Shown: positions 1 to 10,207 of the stretch, piece after piece
How positions within the stretch are numbered: position 1 is the stretch's first letter
How the letters are laid out: each line of letters starts with the position of its first letter
Assembly (NCBI RefSeq): GCF_003112775.1
Contig: NZ_BFCH01000036.1
Location: 62,001-126,000, forward strand
Source: Mycobacterium montefiorense
GTDB lineage: Bacteria; Actinomycetota; Actinomycetes; Mycobacteriales; Mycobacteriaceae
Reading direction: 5' to 3'
DNA: 64,000 nucleotides
Translations under genes and position numbers: made by a program
The notes under the pieces: generated by a model
Seen by the model: only the letters and a program-made list of their open reading frames with translations
Told to the model about the DNA's origin: nothing
Database searches by the model: none

Positions 1-205
1 ATGGAGTGCCGGTAGCGCATATTTCACAGTAGGTCACCTTGGGTCACCAGCAGGTCAACGTGGCCGGTGCCGGGTCCGTTACGTCGAGTGTGCGGCCCCG
101 GCGACGACGCGCCGATCCTGGCCGCCGTGAGTGCACACTCAAGTCCCTAAGTACACACCCGACGCCCACAGCACCGCCAATGCGCATGAGGCAGGATCGG
201 CAGGT
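1..205. other. Intergenic leader with an inverted repeat, upstream of the GH76 gene
   Basis: I see no convincing gene here. The stretch contains a perfect 8-bp inverted repeat: GAGTGTGC at 86-93 and GCACACTC at 133-140. The right half (GCCGCCGTG, then GCACACTC, 121-140) closely resembles the hairpin after the DUF559 gene near 30564-30583, so it may be a copy of a dispersed element. The gene upstream lies outside the window. Confidence 0.5.
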
Positions 206-1325
206 ATGGATCAGCTATGGGCCAACCGGGCAGCCAGCTCCGAAGCCGCTGTCGCGCAACGACACCTGAAGCGGCTGTGGGCCTTGCCGGGAACCCAGCT
301 GGGAGTGGTGGCCTGGCCGGCGACGCGGCGGGACAGGTTGTTCGGCACTTGGCACTACTGGTGGCAGGCGCATCTGCTGGATTGCCTGGTCGACGCGCAG
401 CTACGCGACCCACAGCCGCACCGGCACACCGAGATCAACCGCCAGGTCCGCTCGCACCGGCTGCGCAACAACTTCCGCTGGACCAACAGCTATTACGACG
501 ACATGGCATGGCTGGCGATCGCCCTGGAACGCGCCGCCCGGATCGCCGGCGTCGAGCGCAGCCGAGCTCTGCCCAAGCTGGCCGATCAGTTCGTCAAGGC
601 ATGGGTGCCCGAAGACGGCGGCGGTATCCCGTGGCGTAAGCAAGACCAGTTCTTCAACGCCCCGGGTAACGGTCCGGCGGGGATTTTCCTGGCCCGTTAT
701 GGCGACCACCTGAAGCGAGCAGGGACAAATGGGGGACTGGATTGATCGCACCCTGATCGACCCCGAGACGCACCTGGTGTTCGACGGCATCAAGGCCGGC
801 TCGCTGGTCCGCGCGCAGTACACCTACTGCCAGGGCGTGGTGCTCGGGCTGGAAACCGAGCTGGCCGCCCGCACCGGCGCCGAAGCCCGGGCAACACACG
901 CCCAGCGCGTGTATCGCCTGGTCGCTGCCGTCAACGAACATATGGCGCCGGCCGGTGTGCTGAAGGGTTCCGGTGGCGGCGATGGCGGGTTGTTCGCCGG
1001 CGTCACCGCCCGCTACCTCGCGCTGGTCGCCACCTCACTACCCGGTGACTCCGCCGACGACGCGGTGGCCCGTGACACCGCGCGCACGATCGTGCTGTCC
1101 AGCGCGAAATCGGCGTGGGACTACCGGCAGACGGTGGACGGGCTGCCGTTGTTCGGCGCGTTCTGGGACCGCGACGCGGAGCTGCCGACGACGGGCGGTG
1201 CGCAGGCGCAGTTCGTCGAGGGCGCGGTGAACGCTTCGGAGACTCCCGAACGGGATCTGTCGGTGCAGCTGTCGGGGTGGATGCTGATGGAGGCCGCCTG
1301 TAACGTCACCGCCGTCCAGTATTGA
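206..1325 (+). pseudogene. Glycoside hydrolase family 76 (alpha-1,6-mannanase-like), frameshifted
   Basis: The two parts of one GH76 protein lie in different frames. The N-terminal part runs from the ATG at 206 to a stop at 743-745. The C-terminal part continues from about 726 to 1325. Reading through one surplus base (A725 in GGGACAAATG) restores a continuous protein of about 372 residues, close to the H37Rv homologue Rv0365c. The family cleaves alpha-1,6-mannans. The adjacent Asp pair typical of its active site is present (YYDDMAW, before the break), so the break separates the catalytic motif from the rest of the barrel. The CoA-transferase gene follows 13 nt later. It is either a true pseudogene or a one-base sequence error. 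Confidence 0.8.
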
Positions 1326-1338
1326 TAAGGAGCGTTCG

Positions 1339-2697
1339 ATGACCCCTTCCAGCACCAAGGTCCGTCCTGACGCCGAGTCGGCTCTGCGGGACCTGCTGAA
1401 GGACGGAATCACCATTGCCGCAGGCGGATTCGGCCTGTGCGGCATTCCGGAGAACCTGATTCAGGCGCTGGTCGACAGCGGCGTCAAAGACCTGACGATC
1501 GTCGGAAACAACGCCGGTGTCGACGATTTCGGCATGGGGCTGTTGCTCAAGGGTCGGCAGGTCAAGAAAGTCATTGCCTCCTACGTAGGAGAAAACAAGG
1601 AATTCGAACGCCAGGTGCTGGCCGGCGAACTGGACCTAGTGCTTACCCCGCAAGGCACGCTGGCCGAGAAGTTACGCGCCGGCGGCGCGGGGATTCCGGG
1701 CTTCTACACGCGCACCGCCTTTGGCACCCAACTCGCCGAAGGCAAGGACATGCGAGTTTTCGACGGCATCGAATATGTGCTGGAGGAAGGCATCCACGCC
1801 GACGTCGCGATCGTCAAGGCGTGGAAGGGCGACAAGGCAGGCAACCTGGTCTACCGGCGGACGGCGCGCAACTTCAACCCGATGATCGCCACCTGCGGCA
1901 AGGTGACCGTTGCCGAAGTAGAGGAGCTGGTCGAGGTTGGCGAGTTGGATCCCGACGACATCCACACCCCCGGCATCTATGTGGACCGCATCATCCAGGG
2001 ACCCAGCTACGAGAAGCGGATCGAATTCCGCACTACGGCCGGCGGCGCCGCGACCAAGAACGACAGCCCCATCCGCGAGATCATGGCCAAGCGCGCGGCC
2101 CGAGAACTGCGCGACGGCTACTACGTGAACCTGGGAATCGGCATTCCGACGCTGGTGGCCAATTACATCCCCGACGACATCAACGTGACGCTGCAATCAG
2201 AGAACGGCCTGCTGGGAATCGGGGCATACCCGGCTGAGGATCACGTGGACCCCGACCTCGTCAACGCCGGTAAACAGACCATCACCACGATCAGCGGTTC
2301 CAGCTTCTTCAGCAGCGCTGATTCCTTCGCGATGATCCGCGGCGGCCACATCGACCTGTCCATCCTCGGCGGCCTGGAGGTGGCCGAGAACGGTGACCTG
2401 GCCAACTGGATGGTTCCGGGCAAGATGGTCAAGGGCCCCGGCGGTGCGATGGACCTGGTGTCGGGTGTCAAGCGGGTGATCGTCGTAATGAATCACACCG
2501 CCAAGGACGGCAGCCCGAAAATTCTCAAGCAATGCACGCTGCCGCTGACCGGAAAAGGCGTGGTGGACATCATCATCACCGACCTGTGCGTGTTCGACGT
2601 CGACCCGCAACGCGGCCTCACCCTGACGGAGCTACATCCCGGGGTGACGGTCGCCGACGTCCGTGCCAAGACCGGTTGCGATTTCGTCGTGGCCTGA
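1339..2697 (+). CDS. Succinyl-CoA:3-ketoacid CoA-transferase, fused A and B subunits
   Basis: This 452-residue protein transfers CoA from succinyl-CoA to acetoacetate in ketone-body and acetoacetate use. The A-type domain (about residues 8-235, with [13 protein letters not shown]) and the B-type domain (about 245-450, with GIGIPTL) sit on one chain joined by a short linker. The catalytic glutamate is expected to be Glu288 in [10 protein letters not shown] clear AAGGAG ribosome site precedes the ATG. Mycobacteria usually encode separate scoA and scoB genes; the fused form resembles the eukaryotic enzyme. H37Rv has nothing at this position between its GH76 and dedA homologues, so the gene looks like an insertion here. 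Confidence 0.9.
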   Translation: MTPSSTKVRPDAESALRDLLKDGITIAAGGFGLCGIPENLIQALVDSGVKDLTIVGNNAGVDDFGMGLLLKGRQVKKVIASYVGENKEFERQVLAGELDLVLTPQGTLAEKLRAGGAGIPGFYTRTAFGTQLAEGKDMRVFDGIEYVLEEGIHADVAIVKAWKGDKAGNLVYRRTARNFNPMIATCGKVTVAEVEELVEVGELDPDDIHTPGIYVDRIIQGPSYEKRIEFRTTAGGAATKNDSPIREIMAKRAARELRDGYYVNLGIGIPTLVANYIPDDINVTLQSENGLLGIGAYPAEDHVDPDLVNAGKQTITTISGSSFFSSADSFAMIRGGHIDLSILGGLEVAENGDLANWMVPGKMVKGPGGAMDLVSGVKRVIVVMNHTAKDGSPKILKQCTLPLTGKGVVDIIITDLCVFDVDPQRGLTLTELHPGVTVADVRAKTGCDFVVA

Positions 2698-3348
2698 ACC
2701 CTCCTTGTTGGCGCGCCGTCGCGCCAGGTAGCCCCGCGTGGCGGCGATAAGTGCCGGCAGTAGCGAGACGAACAGGATGACCAGGATGATCTTTTCCAGA
2801 TTCTGGTGCACGAACGGCACGTTGCCCAGGAAGTAGCCGGCAACCGTCACGCCGCCGCCCCACAGCACGCCGCCGACGATGTCGAAGCCCAGGAACACCG
2901 GATAGCGCATGTAGGACACCCCGGCGACGACCGGCGTGAACGTCCGGATGAACGGCATGAAGCGGGCCAGGATGATCGCCGCGGGTCCGTACTTCTCGAA
3001 GAAGGCGTGCGAATCGGTCACGTAATGCTGCTTGAAGAACCGGGAATCTTCCTTCTTGAACAGCGCCGGCCCGATCCGGCGGCCGATGAAATACCCGGTC
3101 TGGTCGCCCAGCACCGCGACTACCGCGACGGCAGGCGCCAGTACCCAGATGTTCAGCGTTCCGTGGGCGGCCAGCAGGCCCCCGGTGAAAAGCAGCGATT
3201 CGCCGGGCAGCAGCGGAAACAGCAGACCGGTCTCGACGAAGACGATGACCAGGATGGTCGGCAACACCGCGGAGGCGAACAAGCCCTGGGGGCCAATCCA
3301 GAACATCGGGTCGATGATGTCGGGCAAGGCCGTCACGGCGGTGCTCAT
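2632..3348 (-). CDS. DedA/SNARE-associated family membrane protein
   Basis: A 238-residue integral membrane protein of the DedA family, matching Rv0364 by position. These proteins act in the inner membrane in envelope homeostasis and have been linked to lipid transport. The family signature is visible: an acidic residue in a membrane segment (VFVETGL), [19 protein letters not shown], then [12 protein letters not shown] and the G-rich segment GVSYMRYP. A final hydrophobic helix precedes a basic tail. The last 22 codons overlap the 3' end of the CoA-transferase gene on the other strand. The gene is divergent from fba. Confidence 0.9.
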   Translation of the reverse strand: MSTAVTALPDIIDPMFWIGPQGLFASAVLPTILVIVFVETGLLFPLLPGESLLFTGGLLAAHGTLNIWVLAPAVAVVAVLGDQTGYFIGRRIGPALFKKEDSRFFKQHYVTDSHAFFEKYGPAAIILARFMPFIRTFTPVVAGVSYMRYPVFLGFDIVGGVLWGGGVTVAGYFLGNVPFVHQNLEKIILVILFVSLLPALIAATRGYLARRRANKEGSGHDEIATGLGTDVGDRHPGM

Positions 3349-3426
3349 GGTGCCTCAACATACCGGCCCCGAGGTGGCTGCCCGCTGCCAACGTCGGGTT
3401 GCGATACTGAGGCAACTGAAGTCTTC

Positions 3427-3433
3427 AGGAGGA
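3427..3433 (+). promoter_or_regulatory. Strong ribosome binding site of fba
   Basis: The sequence AGGAGGAATTC lies directly before the fba ATG at 3438. It is an almost ideal Shine-Dalgarno match, as expected for a highly expressed glycolytic gene, and it fixes the start codon. Confidence 0.75.
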
Positions 3434-3437
3434 ATTC

Positions 3438-4472
3438 ATGCCCATCGCAACCCCCGAGGTCTATGCCGAGATGCTGGCGCGCGCGAAAGAGAACGCGTAC
3501 GCCTTCCCGGCCATCAACTGCACCTCGTCGGAGACCGTCAACGCCGCCATCAAGGGTTTCGCCGACGCCGGCAGCGACGGCATCATCCAGTTCTCCACCG
3601 GTGGCGCCGAGTTTGCCTCCGGCCTCGGGGTCAAGGACATGGTCACCGGCGCGGTCGCGCTGGCCAAGTTCACTCGCCACATCGCGGCCGAGTACCCGAT
3701 CAACGTCGCGCTGCACACCGACCACTGCCCCAAGGACAAGCTGGACACCTACGTACGCCCGCTGCTGGACATCTCGGCCAAGCGCGTAGCGGCGGGTAAG
3801 GACCCGCTGTTCCAGTCGCACATGTGGGACGGGTCGGCCGTGCCGATCGATGAGAACCTCGTGATCGCCCAAGAGCTGCTCAAGCAGGCCGCTGCCGCCA
3901 AGATCATCCTCGAGATCGAGATCGGCGTGGTCGGCGGCGAGGAGGACGGCGTCGCCCACGAGATCAACGACAAGCTGTACACGACGCCGGAGGACTTCGA
4001 GAAGACCGTCGAGGCGCTGGGTCACGGTGAGCACGGTCAGTACCTGCTCGCCGCGACATTCGGCAACGTGCACGGCGTCTACAAGCCCGGCAACGTCAAG
4101 CTGCGCCCAGACATCCTCGACGAGGGCCAGAAGGTGGCGTCGGCCAAGCTCGGCCTGCCCGACGGGTCCAAGCCGTTCGACTTCGTTTTCCACGGCGGAT
4201 CGGGTTCGCTGAAATCCGAGATCGAGGAAGCGCTGCGCTACGGCGTAGTGAAGATGAACGTCGACACCGACACCCAGTACGCGTTCACCCGACCGCTCGC
4301 CGGCCACATGTTCGCCAACTACGACGGCGTGCTCAAGATCGACGGCGAGGTGGGCAGCAAGAAGGTCTACGACCCGCGCAGCTACCTCAAGAAGGCCGAG
4401 GCGTCGATGACCGAGCGCGTGATCGAGGCCTGCAACGACCTGCACTGCGCCGGAAAGTCAGTGAGCAGCTAG
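3438..4472 (+). CDS. fba: Class II fructose-1,6-bisphosphate aldolase
   Basis: A zinc-dependent aldolase that splits fructose-1,6-bisphosphate into glyceraldehyde-3-phosphate and dihydroxyacetone phosphate in glycolysis, and works in reverse in gluconeogenesis. Its 344 residues match M. tuberculosis Fba (Rv0363c). Catalytic Asp95 and zinc ligand His96 lie in LHTDHCPKD; zinc ligands His212 (NVHGVYK) and His252 (FHGGSG) are also present, and EIEIGVVGGEEDG forms part of the active-site wall. Start chosen at the ATG after AGGAGG. It converges with the Rv0361-like gene, overlapping by 4 bases. Confidence 0.98.
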   Translation: MPIATPEVYAEMLARAKENAYAFPAINCTSSETVNAAIKGFADAGSDGIIQFSTGGAEFASGLGVKDMVTGAVALAKFTRHIAAEYPINVALHTDHCPKDKLDTYVRPLLDISAKRVAAGKDPLFQSHMWDGSAVPIDENLVIAQELLKQAAAAKIILEIEIGVVGGEEDGVAHEINDKLYTTPEDFEKTVEALGHGEHGQYLLAATFGNVHGVYKPGNVKLRPDILDEGQKVASAKLGLPDGSKPFDFVFHGGSGSLKSEIEEALRYGVVKMNVDTDTQYAFTRPLAGHMFANYDGVLKIDGEVGSKKVYDPRSYLKKAEASMTERVIEACNDLHCAGKSVSS

Positions 4473-5323
4473 CCGCTGGGGGACTGGCAGATCTTCCACT
4501 GATCGTCGCGGTACTGCAGGTCGAGGCTGCGTGTGGAGCGGACTTGCGGGTCGAAGGCCATGAAAGTGGTGATGTTGGCCTCGGCGTGCTGCCCGTTGAC
4601 GACGATCTGGTCGATGCTGGCGATCACGGGATACTGCTTGGCCGCCGAAACCCGTTGGTAGGTCTCGGTCCACGCGTGCTCGTCGTAATCGACGTAACCG
4701 TCGCGGGTGGTGCCGCAGGTGATACCGCGCAGCAGAGTCAGGTCACCGCGCTGCACCGCGTTGTCGAAGGAGTTGATGGTCTGGCGGACCATGTCTTCCT
4801 GCGAGACGTGTGAGTGCTTTCCGCGGGTCAGCAACACGGTGCCCAGGATGGCGATCGCGGCGAGCGCCAACACGATCACGGTGATCGCCAGCACCCAGCC
4901 CCAGTTGAAGCTCCTGGCTCCGGATCGCGGCTTGCTGCCGTCCCGTCCCGGGATCGATTGTGGCACAGCAGGTTTCGTAGGAAATGGCGGCTGCCCCGGC
5001 TGCCCCGGCTGGCCCGGCTGTCCCGTCGGCCCTGGCTGCCCGGGCGGCGTCGAAAAGACTTCCGTCGCGGGCTCCGCAGTGGTGTGGATGATCGCCGTTT
5101 CTTTCGCGTCGAAGCCGGGCGCGGTGAAGCGGCGCTCGTGCTGCTGCCCTGCCGGGCCGCCCTCGAGCTGGTTGTCCGGATCGGGGTTGATGACCACGGT
5201 CTCAGTTTCAGGATCCGACGGCAGCAGTGGATAGGCCTCGGTTGCCTCGTCGACCTGCTCGGATTCCGCGTCGCCAGCAGGGTCGACCCCGTGTTCGCGG
5301 CCGGGCTCCGGTGGGTTAGGCAT
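4469..5323 (-). CDS. Proline-rich, membrane-anchored protein (Rv0361-like)
   Basis: A conserved mycobacterial membrane protein of 284 residues. An acidic then Pro/Gly/Gln-rich N-terminal half (with GQPGQPGQP repeats) precedes one transmembrane helix (WVLAITVIVLALAAIAILG) and a roughly 115-residue extracytoplasmic domain containing two cysteines (GITCGTT, WKICQS). The C-terminal domain resembles small NTF2-like lipoprotein folds, but that is inference. Start at 5323 (MPNPPEPG) is preferred over longer upstream options because only that part looks like protein of the family. In H37Rv mgtE lies between this gene and fba; it is absent here. Function unknown. Confidence 0.85.
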   Translation of the reverse strand: MPNPPEPGREHGVDPAGDAESEQVDEATEAYPLLPSDPETETVVINPDPDNQLEGGPAGQQHERRFTAPGFDAKETAIIHTTAEPATEVFSTPPGQPGPTGQPGQPGQPGQPPFPTKPAVPQSIPGRDGSKPRSGARSFNWGWVLAITVIVLALAAIAILGTVLLTRGKHSHVSQEDMVRQTINSFDNAVQRGDLTLLRGITCGTTRDGYVDYDEHAWTETYQRVSAAKQYPVIASIDQIVVNGQHAEANITTFMAFDPQVRSTRSLDLQYRDDQWKICQSPSG

Positions 5324-5368
5324 GAGTTGGAGCTTAGCGACCCGCGGCGGGACGGCAGAATGGAACTT

Positions 5369-5782
5369 ATGACACCGATGGGTGATCTCCTGGGACCTGA
5401 TCCAATCCTGCTGCCCGGCGACATCGAAGCCGAAGCCGAACTGCTGGCCAACGAGAATCCGGGCATCGTCGCCGCGGCACATCCGTCGGCGTCGGTGGCC
5501 TGGGCGGCCCTCGCCGAGGAGGCGCTGGCCGACGACCGGGCTATCACGGCCTACGCGTACGCCCGGACCGGCTACCACCGCGGGCTGGACCAGTTGCGCC
5601 GCAATGGCTGGAAGGGCTTCGGCCCGGTGCCCTATGCGCACGAGCCCAACCGTGGCTTCCTGCGCTGTGTGGCGGTACTGGCCAAGGCCGCCGACACGAT
5701 CGGCGAGACCGACGAGCTGAACCGCTGCTTGGACCTGCTCGACGACTGCGACCCTGCGGCACGCAAAGAGCTCGGTCTCTAG
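5369..5782 (+). CDS. DUF3151 family protein (Rv0360c-like)
   Basis: A conserved actinobacterial protein of 137 residues with no known activity. It appears wholly helical and cytoplasmic: DPILLPGD at the N-terminus, an alanine-rich centre (ALAEEALADD) and the conserved block YARTGYHRGLDQLRRNGWKG. The ATG at 5369 gives MTPMGDLL, which I judge to be the family start; an in-frame ATG at 5360 is also possible. It is divergent from the Rv0361-like gene and converges with the CDF gene, overlapping it by 4 bases. No signal peptide or membrane segment is present. Confidence 0.88.
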   Translation: MTPMGDLLGPDPILLPGDIEAEAELLANENPGIVAAAHPSASVAWAALAEEALADDRAITAYAYARTGYHRGLDQLRRNGWKGFGPVPYAHEPNRGFLRCVAVLAKAADTIGETDELNRCLDLLDDCDPAARKELGL

Positions 5783-6672
5783 CAGTTCTCCGAGCAGTCG
5801 CTGTTGCGGTCCTCGACCTGCACGGTGGCGTGCTCGAGCCCGCGGGCGTGCAGCACTTCACGGGCGTCACTGAGCACGCGGGTCGAGTCGCTTGAGCTGA
5901 TCAGGTGCACGGTGCACATGTCCTTGCCCGGCGACAGCGTCCACACGTGCAGGTCGTGCACTTCGGCCACGCCGTTGACGGCGCCCAGTGCCGACCGCAG
6001 CTCCTCGACGTCGATGTGGGCCGGCGAGGTCTCGGACAGGATCCGCAGCGCCGCACGAGCCAGTGAGAACGCGCGGGGCAGCACCCAGAGCGCCACCAGT
6101 ACGGCGACCACTATGTCGGCGTAGGGCCAGTGCGTCGTGACCGTCACGATTCCGGCGATCAGTACGCCCAGGCTGCCAACGGTGTCGGCGACGACTTCCA
6201 TGTACGCGCCCTTGACGGCCAGGCTGCCCTCGGAGTCTGCCCGCAGCAGCATCGCCACGGCGAAGTTGGCGACCAGCCCGGCCAGCGCCACCACGATCAT
6301 CGGCGTACCGGGGACCGACGCTCCCGTGCCGAGCCGCTCGATTGCCTCGTAGAGGATGAACGCTGCCACTCCGACCAGCAACACCGCGTTGGCGACCGCG
6401 GTGAAGACCTCGGCGCGGTGCCAGCCGTAGGTGCGATCCGGGGAGGTGCTGCCGCGCTTGGCCAGCATCACGGCCGCCAGCCCCATGAACACCGCGACCA
6501 CGTCGGTCAGCATGTGCCCGGCATCGGCCAGTAGCGCAAGGGAATTGATCAACAGCGAGGTGGTCAGTTCGATGACGAAGAACGTCGCCAAGATCCCGGC
6601 GGCCATGATCATGCGGGGGATCATCCGAGACGCGTCGGCCTCGGCGGGGGTGTGACTGTGTCCGGCGCCCAT
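5779..6672 (-). CDS. Cation diffusion facilitator (zinc/divalent metal exporter, CzcD/ZitB type)
   Basis: A 297-residue CDF-family antiporter expected to export Zn2+ or a similar metal in exchange for protons. The metal-site motifs are present: ALLADAGHMLTD (HxxxD type) in TM2 and the matching TM5 (VVADTVGSLGV). A histidine-containing N-terminus (AGHSHT) and a C-terminal cytoplasmic dimer domain with LHVWTL and HVHLI-like metal-domain character follow. The tail DCSENC could bind metal. Start at ATG 6672; a TTG at 6681 is in frame. A perfect inverted repeat sits right before the start. H37Rv has no gene here between the Rv0360c and Rv0359 homologues, so this is an addition. Confidence 0.9.
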   Translation of the reverse strand: MGAGHSHTPAEADASRMIPRMIMAAGILATFFVIELTTSLLINSLALLADAGHMLTDVVAVFMGLAAVMLAKRGSTSPDRTYGWHRAEVFTAVANAVLLVGVAAFILYEAIERLGTGASVPGTPMIVVALAGLVANFAVAMLLRADSEGSLAVKGAYMEVVADTVGSLGVLIAGIVTVTTHWPYADIVVAVLVALWVLPRAFSLARAALRILSETSPAHIDVEELRSALGAVNGVAEVHDLHVWTLSPGKDMCTVHLISSSDSTRVLSDAREVLHARGLEHATVQVEDRNSDCSENC

Positions 6673-6680
6673 GCCGATCA

Positions 6681-6704
6681 ATATATGCGCGTAATCGCAT
6701 ATAT
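6681..6704 (-). promoter_or_regulatory. Inverted repeat, candidate metal-sensor operator for the CDF gene
   Basis: ATATATGCG at 6681-6689 and CGCATATAT at 6696-6704 form a perfect 9-bp inverted repeat with a 6-bp spacer. It fills most of the 40-bp gap between the M50 protease stop and the CDF start codon. AT-rich imperfect palindromes of this size are typical ArsR/SmtB-family operators. Binding here would block transcription or translation of the exporter. The link to a specific regulator is inference. Confidence 0.55.
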
Positions 6705-6712
6705 GGCAAGGA

Positions 6713-7489
6713 TTAGAACCAGCGGCTCCAGAAGCGGGTCAGCGAGTTGCCGGCGGTGGCCAGCAGATGCGGCACCCCGGAGAAGTCGAAGAACCAGTCC
6801 ACGACCGCGAACAGCCACTGATTGATCGCCGGCGCCAATAGCAGGAACAGCAGAATGAACACGCCGTACTGCTTGGCCGGCGCCACCGCACGCTGCGTCT
6901 CGGGGCTCAGATGCGGCTCCAGGGCGTCGTAGCCGTCCAGGCCGGGGATGGGCAGCAGGTTCAGCACCACCGCCATGATCTGCAGGAAACCCAGAAACGC
7001 CACGCCGGCCCAGAGCACCCAGTGCTCCGGGTCGAAGAACAGCCGGGCCAGGGCCAGCAACAGCACCGCTAGCAGCAGGTTGGCCGCCGGACCGGCCAGA
7101 CTGACCAGGGTTCGTCGCATCGGCGTCATGAACCAGGTGCGCACATAGACCGCGGCGCCGGGCAAGCCGATGCCGCCCAGCGCGATGAACACCATCGGCA
7201 GCAGCAGCGAGAGCCCGGGATGGGCGTAGCGCCGCGGGTCCAGGGTCAGGTAGCCGCGCACTGCCTCGTCGTGGTCGCCGAAGCGCCAGGCGGTCGCCGC
7301 GTGGCCGAATTCGTGCAGGCACAACGAAACCAGCCAGCCGGAGATCACGAAGATGAAGACCCCGGCATACGCTATCGGTCGCACGGTCGCGCCGGCCAGC
7401 CAGGCCACCACGCCGCCAACGGCCGTCAATGCGACCAATGCCAAGAAGATTGGGCTGGGTCGCACCGATGCGTGCCCGTGTGAGTCCAC
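6713..7489 (-). CDS. M50-family membrane zinc metalloprotease (Rv0359-like)
   Basis: A 258-residue polytopic membrane protein of the site-2-protease family, matching Rv0359 by position. Zinc ligands lie in HEFGH (residues 59-63), and the third ligand is in the later conserved NLLPIPGLDGYD segment. About six hydrophobic helices are visible. Site-2 proteases cleave substrates within the membrane, often in regulated proteolysis; no substrate is evident here. It lies downstream of the Rv0358-like gene with a 9-nt gap, suggesting co-transcription. Confidence 0.9.
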   Translation of the reverse strand: MDSHGHASVRPSPIFLALVALTAVGGVVAWLAGATVRPIAYAGVFIFVISGWLVSLCLHEFGHAATAWRFGDHDEAVRGYLTLDPRRYAHPGLSLLLPMVFIALGGIGLPGAAVYVRTWFMTPMRRTLVSLAGPAANLLLAVLLLALARLFFDPEHWVLWAGVAFLGFLQIMAVVLNLLPIPGLDGYDALEPHLSPETQRAVAPAKQYGVFILLFLLLAPAINQWLFAVVDWFFDFSGVPHLLATAGNSLTRFWSRWF

Positions 7490-7498
7490 CGGTCGAAG

Positions 7499-8152
7499 CT
7501 ACCGGACCAGCAGCCAACCTTCGACGTGGCGGTAGAAGGTCGATCGCCGGGCGGGGCGCGCCGCGGCGACGCCGTCCCGGATCACCACGACGCCGGTGCT
7601 GCCCAGCTGCACGGCGCGACCGGCCATCCACCGGCGCCAGCGGGTGCGCAGCGAGGCCCGCAGGCCCGGCACGGCCAGGGTGGGCTCGATGTAGGCGCCG
7701 GTGACGTCGCCGTCGAAGAGCCGCGCGTCGTCGACGACGGCCTCGCCGTGCATGCGTTGTTGGCCGGCCGGCGGCAGCCAGCCGGCCCGCCCGACGATCA
7801 CCGCGCCGGTCTCGTCGCGCACCAGGGTGACTCGCTGGGGTGTGCCGCGCCGCGCACGCCGCGCCGCCCGCCGTCCCGCTGGTAAGCGATAGATCCGCGT
7901 CGCCCGGGTGCGGCGGTCCGGCACGTAGGCCACTTCGACGTCGAGTCGCTCGGCGCGCAGCAGCCTGCTCAGCACGGCCGCCAGCTCGGCGTCGTCGCCG
8001 AGGACGACCAGCCGTCGGTAAGGCCCGATCGCGGCGTCGATGGCGGCCGGGCTCTCGACCCGATAGACGGGCAGGCCGTCCAGCGGACCAGGCAGTCGCC
8101 GCGCGCCGAACCACAACACCGCCACGCTGGCCGTGTCCGCGGCGATATTCAT
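7499..8152 (-). CDS. Conserved hypothetical protein (Rv0358-like)
   Basis: A 217-residue cytoplasmic protein without a domain I can name. It is rich in arginine and alanine, with hydrophobic beta-type stretches (YRRLVVLGDDAELAAVL) that suggest a nucleotide- or lipid-binding-like alpha/beta fold, and an arginine cluster in the middle (RRAARRARR). ATG 8152 (MNIAADT) follows GGAGCTC-type sequence and gives the length of Rv0358. It heads the unit with the M50 protease and is divergent from purA across 80 bp, which must hold promoters for both. Confidence 0.8.
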   Translation of the reverse strand: MNIAADTASVAVLWFGARRLPGPLDGLPVYRVESPAAIDAAIGPYRRLVVLGDDAELAAVLSRLLRAERLDVEVAYVPDRRTRATRIYRLPAGRRAARRARRGTPQRVTLVRDETGAVIVGRAGWLPPAGQQRMHGEAVVDDARLFDGDVTGAYIEPTLAVPGLRASLRTRWRRWMAGRAVQLGSTGVVVIRDGVAAARPARRSTFYRHVEGWLLVR

Positions 8153-8205
8153 GAGCTCCTCGCGACCTGCTGGGTTATCGTTGGTCCCCGGCTGGACCAC
8201 AATAA

Positions 8206-10166
<1,961 letters not shown>

Positions 10167-10207
10167 TCGGCGCTCGGCCGCGCTCGCGACGCACCTATCC
10201 TTAGCTG

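Noticed and set aside
722-731. Programmed ribosomal frameshift in the GH76 gene
   Set aside because: The site GGGACAAATG lacks a slippery heptamer and a following structure; a simple insertion or sequence error is more likely.
4980-5050. Tandem DNA repeat resembling a CRISPR or minisatellite
   Set aside because: It is the codon-level repeat for GQPGQP in the proline-rich protein, with no spacer structure.
5869-6655. Long plus-strand frames opposite the CDF gene
   Set aside because: The minus frame carries the full CDF motif set; the opposite frames are His/Arg-rich shadows.
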